From positions 1,178,001 to 1,242,000 of the forward strand of contig JAXDDX010000052.1 of assembly GCA_034670405.1 (NCBI GenBank): 64,000 bases of DNA, in the 5' to 3' direction. The stretch comes from Hoplostethus atlanticus (taxonomy: Eukaryota > Chordata > Actinopteri > Trachichthyiformes > Trachichthyidae). This document shows positions 12,353-20,814 of the stretch, piece after piece. The notes beneath the pieces are model-generated. The model was given only the letters and a program-made list of their open reading frames with translations. It ran no database searches and was not told the DNA's origin. Each line of letters starts with the position of its first letter. Position 1 is the first letter of the stretch. The position numbers were made by a program, and so were the translations under genes.

Positions 12353-13112
12353 CATTAAAGAAATGCCCCATACTGTCAAGGGAACCAGTGTTAGTCACAT
12401 AAAGGGGCTAAAGATTAAATAAATAGATCCATGTTTGGTTTCTCACAAGCCTGAACAGTTACATTCAGTAACGATAAGGAATGGTACATTCAATGCTCCA
12501 CCATGTTGAATGAACCAATGTTGGTCTGATCAGATCAAGGCCTCATATTGGAGAATAGAGAGCTGTTTGCTTCACAAGCATGACAGTAGACAGCACATAC
12601 TGAAACAATAGGCAGTGGTGAATGAACCAATGTTGTTATGGTGTTTTACAAGTAAAGGGTTACAGTCACATATGACTTTGTAGTAATCCACAAGAACAGA
12701 TTATAAGAATGCCTCATACTGTCAAGGGAACCAGTGCTGGTCCGGTGTGTCACAAGAACAGTGCTACAGCCACACAGTGACTAAACATTCAAGGAATAGA
12801 CCCGTGTTTAAAACTATTTCTATTCAGTAACAATAAGCAATGGTACATTAAATGTCCCATAGTGTCTAATGAACCAGTGTTGATCTGGGGTGTGTTAGAG
12901 TCACATGAAATCCATTAGCAAAGATCCACAAGGAAAGTAAACCAAAATTGCCCCATGTTGTTGTTGAACCAATGCTGCCCGGGACAGATCAGGCAGCGGC
13001 GTTGGGCTGAGGGGAAAGCTGTGAAGTCCAATTGGCAGTCGGGTGGACGTTGGGCCAGGGGAGACGCCAAGGCAGGCTGGATGTGTGAGGTGTGACGTAA
13101 CGGCGTGATTGG
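12353..13112 (-). other. Non-coding region with a diverged ~350 bp duplication (possible 3' UTR of the minus-strand gene)
   Basis: Two blocks repeat at about 12360 and 12712. Both begin with CATACTGTCAAGGGAACCAG, then share AAYATTYAAGGAATAGA-like text, TTCAGTAACRATAAG, AATGGTACATT and a final GAACCAGTGTTG. The region lies downstream of the stop codon of the minus-strand exon at 13113-13266 and could be its 3' UTR. Confidence 0.4.
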
Positions 13113-13266
13113 TCAACTAAGGTGAAGGGCTGCCGGTTGCTCTACCGTTGAGAGGAGAGGGTCCTGGGTGCAGGGAGTGGTTGGGCTGTAATCACAGGGG
13201 CAGGGACGATCGCCAAGCAAGCCCTGCTCCAAGATGGTCCTCTGCCTCTCCTGCTGCCGCTTGAAC
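13113..13266 (-). CDS. Terminal exon of an unrecognised minus-strand gene
   Basis: On the minus strand the acceptor CTGCGTTTCAG is followed by one base completing a codon and then 50 codons to a TGA at 13113-13115. The product begins FKRQQERQRTILEQGLLGD, with a Cys-Pro segment PCPCDYSPTTPC and an LLSTVEQPAALHLS end. The charged start and Cys/Pro-rich tail could be a cytoplasmic tail, but I do not recognise the family. Its relation to the exons at 14098-14317 is uncertain: they end with their own stop, so this could be an alternative last exon or a separate gene. Confidence 0.45.
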
Positions 13267-14097
13267 CTGAAACGCAGATAAACACAAATATGTTGTCACC
13301 ATCTACTCAGTTGACTGGAGTTTTTTTATGCACACCTGAAAATGTACACGCCATTATGTCTACATCATCCAAGGCTTCAGGGGAAAACAATATACATGCA
13401 CCTCCAAATTATCTAGGAGGGAGGGGAATAAAATGTATTTTTGGAAAACAGGAAATTAATGGAAAAAGGAGAGCAAACATGTAAAACAAATGCATTACAG
13501 GGCAGTTTGAGTACAATGAGCAGCTCTTCAAAGCTTTGTTAAAAGAAAAGATTATGAAGACAACGGCTACCATGCCAATAGATTAGTAATACTTCACGTG
13601 CTATACCACGCAGACCAAGGTTACTTTTGTCCTTTGTCAAATTAATGTTGAAATGAAACAAAAGCTTACATAAGGCAAGATAAATACACAATAACATGTC
13701 ACATATCCAATACATAATAAAACTTTTACTTACACTTCTCTATTCAACTGCACTCTGGATCAGCTCTGCCGCCGACGGTTCAGATAACACCAGATCATCA
13801 TGGAGGACAACACTGCTGTAAAACAAGACAAAATAATCTTAGATGGACACACATCATCATCACTGGGAGATTCACCACAAATGATTGTTGATTTACCTGG
13901 AAATGCATGCTTCGAGGCCACAATCCTCTTCACCTTGACCTGCATTTCTACCGGGGACGCAGGACACCACTGGGCCTGGAACGCCACGACTGCAGGAAGG
14001 AGTCCTTTAACAACAACATACCAAATAGACGGTATTAGTCACTAACAAAGTGACACTGGTCCTTTCTGGTAAAACATGAGAAACATAACACACACCC
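13267..14097. other. Intronic or intergenic DNA with possible minus-strand exons
   Basis: Two short stretches on the minus strand have good splice borders: one at about 13898-13986 (acceptor CTTCCTGCAG, donor GTAAAT) and one at about 13725-13813 (acceptor TTTTACAG, donor GTAAGT). Joined, one frame stays open across the junction until a TAG near the end of the second. No protein family is recognised; they may be untranslated exons. Confidence 0.3.
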
Positions 14098-14208
14098 TTA
14101 GGCACTCATGGGCTGCATGTCCTGCTGGCTGCTGTACACTGGGCCACGTCGGTGGTTGGCATGGCTGGACTGGTGGTGGTGGTGGTGGTGGTAGTGGTGG
14201 CAGCCGTC
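14098..14208 (-). CDS. His-rich C-terminal exon of an unrecognised minus-strand gene
   Basis: The acceptor TATGTGCCAG is followed in phase 0 by 36 codons and a TAA at 14098-14100. The product has DGCHHYHHHHHHQ, then SSHANHRRGPVYSSQQDM and a QPMSA terminus. The His run is coded by a CAC repeat (GTG on the plus strand, 14171-14197). It joins in frame to the 38-base exon at 14280-14317. I do not recognise the family. A His-rich tail could bind metal or be a neutral repeat expansion. Confidence 0.45.
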   Translation of the reverse strand, partial: DGCHHYHHHHHHQSSHANHRRGPVYSSQQDMQPMSA

Positions 14209-14279
14209 CTGGCACATAGCGATGTAAAAGAGTAAACACCTGTATTCACTACATTCAGACAGTAGGCATTCAATCATAC

Positions 14280-14317
14280 CTGATTTTGTCCCTGGACTCC
14301 AACAGACTCTACCCTGT
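14280..14317 (-). CDS. Small internal exon of the same minus-strand gene
   Basis: A 38-base exon lies between the acceptor TTTACCATGTAG and the donor GTATGA. After two bases finishing a codon it reads RVESVGVQGQNQ and joins in phase 0 to DGCHH of the exon at 14098-14208. The matching phase and both splice signals are the only support. Upstream exons could not be found within the window. Confidence 0.4.
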
Positions 14318-14847
14318 CTACATGGTAAAGACAATAGGATTTGCTCACATCTAGCCAGGCTTTTTGTTCATGAATCTATAAGAGAATGAGAAGGGAATAG
14401 TGAAAGACCAATATCAGGCTGTTAGTCTGATGGAAAGAGTTGAAGCTACAGCCAGTGGGCAATATACTGTGAAATTGAGCCAACCACTAGAAATAGAAGA
14501 GACATTTATTTTGAGCAGTAAGAAGCTGAGCAAGGTGTTTCTATTGAATGAAAGTAGCTTCTCTGATTTTGATTAGATTTTGCCATCTTGGAGATGGACA
14601 CAGAGTGGCTGGCTGAATTCATCTAACAGAATGAGATCGATCAGACAAATACATTGAATGCCTGCAATCAATCGTTGATAAAGAGAAAACATATGATCAA
14701 TAACTGAGGGGAGAAAGCAGAAAAACGCTGATTTAACCATGAATCCAAAGCGTCCATAGGATGCATTAGACACTGGCCAGACATACATTACCAGAGACAG
14801 CAATCGATCTAAATATAATGCATTAATTTCAGAACACAATAGGCTGT
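14318..14847. other. Non-coding DNA
   Basis: I see no convincing exon or repeat. It is probably an intron of the minus-strand gene. Positions 14843-14847 are the left copy of the GCTGT target duplication of the next LTR. Confidence 0.4.
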
Positions 14848-15052
14848 TGTGGCAGACTGGGGGGTGTGGTTGGGCAGATGGCTGGAGGCGGGGGGCGGGG
14901 TCGGGCCGGCAGGCGGGTTCGCCCTGCCCCGACACCGGCTGCAGCCCATCGGGACTGAGTGGGGACTAATATCTGTTGTGCGTGTGTGTGTTGTCCCCAT
15001 GTCAGTGAGCCGGAACCACGGAGAAGGGCGCCGCACGAGAGAGCGAGCGGCG

Positions 15053-15084
<32 letters not shown>

Positions 15085-15306
15085 AGGGAGAGGACGGTTC
15101 CCGCTGTGAGCGGAGGAGGGCGAGAGAGCCCTGTGTGTGTGTGTGTGTCCGGGAGAGAGAGAGAGAGGACGGTTCCCGCAGTGAGCGGAGGAGGGCGAGA
15201 GAGCCCTGTGTGTGTGTTCATACGTGTGTCCAATAAACGGCGTTGCTGCCAACCCAACCCACCGCAAGTCTCCGCCTCTGCCTTCCCGTATAGCATCGTT
15301 GCTACA
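14848..15306 (+). mobile_element. Solo LTR with 5-bp target duplication
   Basis: The 459 bp unit begins TGTGGCAGACTGG, ends ATCGTTGCTACA and is flanked on both sides by GCTGT (14843-14847, 15307-15311). This is the TG...CA and 5-bp duplication signature of LTR elements. The polyadenylation signal AATAAA is at 15232, followed by a C-rich U5-like segment. Inside is a (GA)n/(GGGAGA)n tract (15050-15095) and a duplicated ~85 bp block (GACGGTTCCCGC ... GAGAGCCCTGTGTGTG), probably a replication-slippage expansion. Gypsy or ERV origin cannot be told from one LTR. The internal region was lost by LTR-LTR recombination. Confidence 0.8.
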
Positions 15307-15311
15307 GCTGT

Positions 15312-15649
15312 TTGTCGATCAATTTTGGTAGACGACAACTTATTTTGCACATAGTTTTAGCAGCAGAAAGACGCAGAATAAGCTAGCTTTATTAGCTTTA
15401 CTGTCATAGACCGGGGACATTGGCACCTTAAGCTAACAGTAAAACACCAAATTTCAACATGCCAACACCTTGCCTCTATAAAGTACAACAACGTTACATG
15501 GCTGCGTTAATTGCGTGACATATTATTGTAAATTGAAACGATGCTGAATTTGTTTTCAGATTCAGCAGTTAAGGGGAAAGTTAAGGGACATTTATTGCTG
15601 AGCGACGATCCTCCGTTTTTTGCACCTCTTACAAAAACCACTGTACATA
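15312..15649. other. Unassigned spacer
   Basis: There is no clear gene. The end (from about 15590) already resembles a partial unit of the 175-bp satellite that follows. Confidence 0.4.
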
Positions 15650-16186
15650 GACCTGTCAAATCTGGACTAGATTATCCCAGAGAGGCTAAAGATTCTTTAA
15701 AACACAGTTTCAGATTTGTGAAACCTTTATTCTATTTGTGAAAATGCAAAAAAGGGGACATTTCACTGCTTTTTTCACATCTAGACCACATTGGACCAGG
15801 TCCAGATCCAAAACCACAATACCTAGACCTGTCAAATCTGGACTAGATTATCCCAGAGAGGCCAGAGACACTTTAAGACACAGTTTTAGATTTGTGAAAC
15901 CTTTATTCTATTTGTGAAAATGCAAAACAGGGACATTTCGCTGCTTTTTTCACATCTAGACCACATTGGACCAGGTCCAGATCCAAAACCACTATACCTA
16001 GATTTGTCAAATCTGGACTAGATTATCCCAGAGGGGCTATAGATTCCTTAAAACACAGTTTCAGATTTGTGAAACCTTTATTCTATTTGTGAAAATGCAA
16101 AAAAGGGACATTTCGCTGCTTTTTTCACATCTAGACCACATTGGACCAGGTCCAGATCCAAAACCACGATACCTACACCTGTCACC
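15650..16186 (+). repeat. ~175 bp tandem satellite, about three units
   Basis: Units start at 15650, 15826 and 16001 with GAYYTGTCAAATCTGGACTAG and continue with ATTATCCCAGAG, GATTTGTGAAACCTTTATTC, and GACCAGGTCCAGATCCAAAA. Spacing is 175-176 bp. A partial fourth unit starts near 16175. Unit identity is high. The array abuts the foldback-like element at 16187. Confidence 0.85.
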
Positions 16187-16946
16187 TGTCACGGTGGGGA
16201 TTCTTTTTATGCTACTTTTGCATTCCCTCGCAATACTTTTGTGTTACCTCGCAATACGTTTTGCGTTACCTCGCAATACTTTTGCATTCCCTCGCAATAC
16301 TTTTGCATTCCCTCGCAATACGTTTTGCATTACCTCGCAATACTTTTGCATTCCCTCGCAATACTTTTGCATTACCTCGCAATCATTTTGCATTCCCTCG
16401 CAATACGTTTGCATTCCCTCACAATACTTTTGCATTCCCTCGCAATAAGTTTTGCGTTACCTCGCAATACATTTTGCGTTACCTCGCAATACATTTGCAT
16501 TCCCTCGCAACTTCTAATGGGCGACCCCAAAGCCTGCTGATTGACAGTGCTTGATTGTAAATTACTGTAATTAAAAGTTTAGATGTAGCAATAACGAAAT
16601 GGCAGATGTCTTCACACAAGTGAACACACAGGACTGAAACAACAGTCAAACTGGTAGGATTGGATAGATTACAATACTCGGGAGTAGACCGAGATAATTG
16701 GTCAGGGTTGTGGTACTGTTGGGGTCAGATTAAGCATCATAAAAGGCGGCTGGTTGGGGATAGGAATGAAAATGATTTCAGGTTCAGGTTCAGGGGAAAC
16801 ACATAGCCTGCCGACGGGGAACAGATTCGACCACCTACTCCAGGCCCGTTTAACCCATTGGCTATCACCGCTCATCGTTTTATGCAGTTAAACTATATGT
16901 CACTATGAACATCCATGCATAAGCGTTAGTTGCGTGTAACTGTTGT
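16187..16946 (+). mobile_element. Foldback-like element, copy 1 (left arm and central region)
   Basis: It starts CACGGTGGGGATTC, close to the second copy's terminal arm (GTCATGGTGGGGAC at 24541), then has the minisatellite at 16213-16513 and a unique centre (ATTGACAGTGCTTG, GTCTTCACACAAG, ACACACAGGACTGAAAC, GGTTCAGGGGAAACACA, ATATGTCACTATGAAC). The second copy at 24523-41022 keeps both ends, which are inverted repeats of each other. Here the right arm is missing and the match stops at about 16946. There is no coding capacity. Confidence 0.75.
16213..16513 (+). repeat. 21-22 bp minisatellite, about 14 units
   Basis: The unit is TTTTGCRTTMCCTCGCAATAC with alternating CATTCCC and CGTTACC versions. 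About fourteen units are contiguous with no unique spacers. The same units appear, in fewer copies, in the left arm (24553-24630) and inverted in the right arm (40915-40985) of the second foldback-like copy. They form the terminal arms of that element family. Apparent ORFs across the array are open in several frames only because the unit lacks stop codons. Confidence 0.9.
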
Positions 16947-17602
16947 GAATGTCAAACTTTGCTACTTTTAAATTGCTGTGAAATTATTATGGTTGTTCAA
17001 TCCCACTTTTTTCACCTAAGAAATATTTTACAAAATAAAATGGAGAAAGTCACCCATGCATTTATTTTCAATACTCTAACTCACTTTATTCTTGCCTTTA
17101 ATCAAAAAACTCATCTGCAGCTAGTACCAAATGCAAGGCTTCTAACCAGAATTACATGGAACGGCCGCATCTCTACAAACTCCAAACCAAACTGCAAACC
17201 TCCAGTTTTGTATCCAGTAGAATTTAGAATTGACTTAAAAATCAATCTTACTGATTACTTTCAAAGAAAAACATAATTTTGCACCAGTTTATTTTAGTGT
17301 ATGTGTATTAATTTGTGAAGTTATGCATTCTATTAATTTTGTTTGTAATAGCTGCGTAATGTATGTATGATTATGTTTACAATTATTATTATTGTTATGA
17401 GTATTACTACAAACAAGACTACTAATACCACACCTCCCATTATTTCATTGATGTGTAACAGTTTGTGATGTCATAATATACTGATGGAATTCTGAAGTTG
17501 TCTGTTTCTTTGTGAGTACATTAAACTACAGCCCAGTTCATCTGAGTACGAGATGTGCAAATGATAACAAGGCATTAGATTAAACTCAGTAACAAAGGGA
17601 GA
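16947..17602. other. Non-coding DNA upstream of the coiled-coil gene
   Basis: AT-rich, with no recognisable repeat. The last 100 bases lead to the start codon at 17603 and probably include the promoter and 5' UTR. I see no clear TATA box at a usual distance. Confidence 0.4.
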
Positions 17603-18460
17603 ATGGACACTACTCTCAGAGCCAAACAGAGGGAGATTTTAGCCCTGAAAAACACCATTGGTGAGATGGAACGTAAAAGAAGACAGGATACAGCCTGGTG
17701 GGAAGCACAGATGATGCAGAAGGATGACAAATTGCGCTTTCTCAGAAAAGCTCTGAGTGACTCGGCAAGTCAACAAAAAACCTTCAACACCCAGGCGGGG
17801 AGATGGAGGAGAGATGGAGGAGAGAGAAGGAGAGCATGGAGGAGAACCTGAAGAAGACAGTGGAGTGGGGGACTGCCATCTTCAACGAGAAAAGCAAGGA
17901 GATCGCTCTTCTCCATGAGACCATCCAGCAAGAGAAAGAAGAGACTGCAAAGGTCTCAGAAGAGAGGGAGAAGATGGAGAGAGAGCTCAAAGTGAAGGAC
18001 AATAGGATTGAGAAACTCTGTCAAACTGTTGAGACTCTCACCATGGAGAAGGAGACGATGCCCTCCACCATTGCTGCTCTTGAAGCGAGGATGGAGAGGG
18101 ATGCAATGATGACCAGGGACCTGGACACCAAAATCCTTCTCCAACAAGAGCGCTGGGAGGAAGAAAGGTCTCAACTGTTGGACAAGATCAAAGACACTGA
18201 GCAGAAATGGACAGCAGCTCAACAAAAAATAAAGATCTTACAAATGAACCAAACCACCCAGACTGAAGAAAGCACAAAAGTGAGCAAGGTACTGAAGCAC
18301 ACAGTTTCTGGTAGGGAAGAAAGTTAATTGCCACACTACAATATATTCTTAACTGATTATTCCTTTCTTTTTTTTTTAGAAGCGCAGAGGATTGAAACAA
18401 ATTTTCTGTTTTTCGAGGAAGAAGAACAACATTAAAGAGGAACTAAACAATTATGTTTAA
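17603..18460 (+). CDS. Two-exon coiled-coil protein of about 250 residues, with an apparent 1-base frameshift
   Basis: Exon 1 starts at ATG 17603 (context GGGAGAATGG) with LRAKQREILALKNTIGEMER, then a long Glu/Lys/Arg-rich heptad region (17803-18288: EENLKKTVEWG, IALLHETIQQEKEE, REKMERELKVKDNRIEKL, TRDLDTKILLQQERWEEE). The donor GTACTG at 18289 and acceptor TTTTTTTAG at 18379 join AAG to AAG in phase 0. Exon 2 gives a basic tail, KRRGLKQIFCFSRKKNN, to TAA at 18458-18460. AATAAA follows at 18531. Frames change once in the G/GA-rich tract at 17795-17815; one extra G in the GGGG run would make a single frame. That may be an assembly error or a real lesion. It is predicted to be one long helical coiled coil. 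I do not recognise an orthologue. Confidence 0.65.
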
Positions 18461-19254
18461 TTCTTCAGTTTTCACCTGCTTTTCCCCTTCACTGTGTTGC
18501 CATTAAGACCATTTTACTTTCCAACTTTCAAATAAATGTTTTTTTCCCCACTCTTAAATTAATTTTTGTTTGAGTTTTCATTATCTACAAAAATGTTTGC
18601 TGTGAAACATATTGTTGAAACTAAAAGACAGGACACATTTTGTGACAGGCAAGATGCAGCAGTAGCTCAATGAAGGTACCTCTGAGCAAGGCACTGAACC
18701 ATCAACCACTCCAGGGAAACTGTTGAGTGACCAAATGCATTTTGGAAAAACTATCTAAGTCAACGAGAGTGAATATCTTTGGAAGCAAATGTAGACAATA
18801 TACTTTGTAACACAGTTATACTGTAGGACATTGTAATGCATAATGGACCCATAGTGCTATCATCAGTGTTGGGGAGTAGTTTTATTACTGTAGTTAATAG
18901 AAGTATATATGAGTAATAGACGTATGAGTTTAGGAGGGCCATTTAAATTTGATTTGTTTAAAAACAGATACAATATCTCTTTAAATCCAAACATAAATCA
19001 TTCTTTTACACCCACCATCTGCCCTCCTGAGTCTTGAGTATTTAGTTTTGCAAAGGGTTTGTTTTTGTCGAAATTATTGAGAGTATTTCCCACTACTTAT
19101 TCTCAGCCACTAGGTGGCAGCACGTTACTTTGTGGTTACTGGGGAGTCAGTCACAAACAAGAAGAGCGGAAATCCACTAGGGTCAAATAATATCCTCCCT
19201 AAACTCCCTCTGAGTAAACTACCTGGAACATAACTTAATGTTGAATTCGATAAA
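18461..19254. promoter_or_regulatory. Intergenic spacer with a strong CTCF-type motif
   Basis: The coiled-coil gene's polyadenylation signal lies at 18531. At 19107-19120 is CCACTAGGTGGCAG, an excellent match to the vertebrate CTCF core on the plus strand, ~150 bp upstream of the small gene at 19255. The rest shows no gene. Confidence 0.45.
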
Positions 19255-19527
19255 ATGGAAGAAGAGGACAAGCTATGGTCTCTCATGTTCCTGATGACTT
19301 ACATGCTGCTGAAGTGCAGAAGAGATATAAACAACGCAAACATTCAGAGACGCAATGAGATCCAGAGGCGCATCCGTCATCGGCAGTACTTCTTTCAGAG
19401 ACAGAGGATGCTGCTCATGGTGAGACCTGCTGGGAGACTAAAGGGATAATGTTACAATAAGGCCAGACTGTGAATCTCTCTTTCTCTCTCTTAGATGCAC
19501 CCACGCTCAATGACGATTTTACTGTAA
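19255..19527 (+). CDS. Small two-exon protein, 65 residues, unrecognised
   Basis: Exon 1 (19255-19419) starts ATGGAAGAAGAGG and encodes a hydrophobic stretch (LWSLMFLMTYMLL) then a strongly basic Arg/Gln helix (CRRDINNANIQRRNEIQRR, RQYFFQRQRMLLM). The donor GTGAGA at 19420 and acceptor TCTCTCTTAG at 19494 join in phase 0 to MHPRSMTILL and a TAA at 19525-19527. Both splice sites are good and the frame is clean. The acidic-hydrophobic-basic layout resembles N termini of HARBI1-like transposase-derived proteins, so it may be a fragment of such a gene whose downstream part is missing. Function unknown. Confidence 0.4.
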
Positions 19528-19782
19528 TAACACCAATATACTCTTAACAATACTGCCCTATAAACACTGTTGTATATTTCACTAATATGCTTTACTATAA
19601 TATATTTTACTGCAATATCCGTAAAGACACTGCATTATACTGCACTGCGAAAAAAGGTCGAACTACTACAGTATTTTTACCATAGTAAAATATAGTATTT
19701 TTCATGGGAGAATGAATGATCTTAAAATCCTAGAGGCCTATCAACAAAAAAATGTTACATCTTGCACTATACTGTTGCACTA

Positions 19783-20814
19783 TAGAGCTCAACAGTGAGG
19801 TTCCGGAAGTGAAAATCCCATTCATATTCTGAATAGGGATTTTGATTATTAGCCATAATGTCATAACCATCCAATGTAGACTCACCACAAGCTAGTAGAT
19901 TGTGAAACGATAGTGTACGCTCCTGTAGAAGCCACAAGTCCGTATGATATCAACCTTATTTTGAGAAAAGCATGTTTTATTCGCGATGTCATGGAGAAGT
20001 ACTACACTACTCACAATCCTAAAGTGCAACAGCGACGTCTCTGATTGGTGGAGCTCGCTGTTACCATGGAAATGTTTACCGCACCCGTGAACGTCTTGTC
20101 AGCTAACGTTAACGTTAGCTACTAACGTAACCTAGCTAGCTGCTTATCCTATGCAGCTGTGACTAACTCACGTAATGTTAGCATAACGTTAGCTACGTGA
20201 ATGTAACTGGATCGAATTCACATTTATTAAAAACGAGTAACGTTAATAACTTATATATCTGATCCACCGGTTCTTCACCAACACACTGGTGGGGAATCGG
20301 TGGAACCGGCATTGATAGACGCCCGAGCGGTGGTTGCAGTCAGGAACGAAGCACTGTACCATGTTGATGACAACACTTTACACTATACTATATGAAACAC
20401 TATATATACGCACACAAAACAACAACAATATAAACACTATACTATTGACAAATGTTAAATTGAAGAAGAAGCGCGCTAAACTATCGTTAATTTGGAAGTT
20501 GTTGGAAAAGTATCATTCGCAATGGTTTATGGGATGAGTAGTTCCTTCACTTCATAAAATAATTATGTACACAGTCTTGTACCTTTGCCTTTTCTTCAGT
20601 TTTCCGATCTTTTTTTTGCTCAGAATCAATGTTTTATGGTCACGATTCATCTCCTAGCTGGTTGGCTTGGTTCCAGCCTTAAAACTCTTTATATAAGGAT
20701 TTTCTGAAATGTCAATGTACTAAATGAATGGGAAATTTACTTCCGGAACCAGAGCCATTCAAAAAGTGGGCGGTCACTGTTGCATTCTATACGGGAGTGG
20801 GAGAGCCATAGACA
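19783..20814 (+). repeat. Element E, copy 1
   Basis: It starts CTATAGAGCTCAACAGTG, then GGTTCCGGAAGTGAAAATCC, a perfect 20 bp palindrome AGCTAACGTTAACGTTAGCT at 20100-20119, and ends around GCGGTCACTGTTGCATTC and GGAGTGGGAGAGCCATAGACA. Copy 2 (23434-24478) contains the same blocks in inverted order. It is cut at 20814 by a hAT transposon; the sequence resumes at 23194. There is no coding capacity. Confidence 0.75.

Noticed and set aside
14809..15354. ORFs of 120-170 codons around the GA/GT repeats on both strands
   Set aside because: They span the solo LTR and its microsatellites, are Ser/Leu- or Arg/Glu-biased, and match no domain.
16213..16513. CRISPR-like direct repeats of 21-22 bp
   Set aside because: Units are contiguous with no unique spacers, and the genome is a vertebrate. 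It is a minisatellite in a transposon arm.
16089..16554. Overlapping ORFs in three frames (repeats such as LAILLHSLAI and FALPRNTF)
   Set aside because: The tandem unit simply lacks stop codons; there is no start context or domain.
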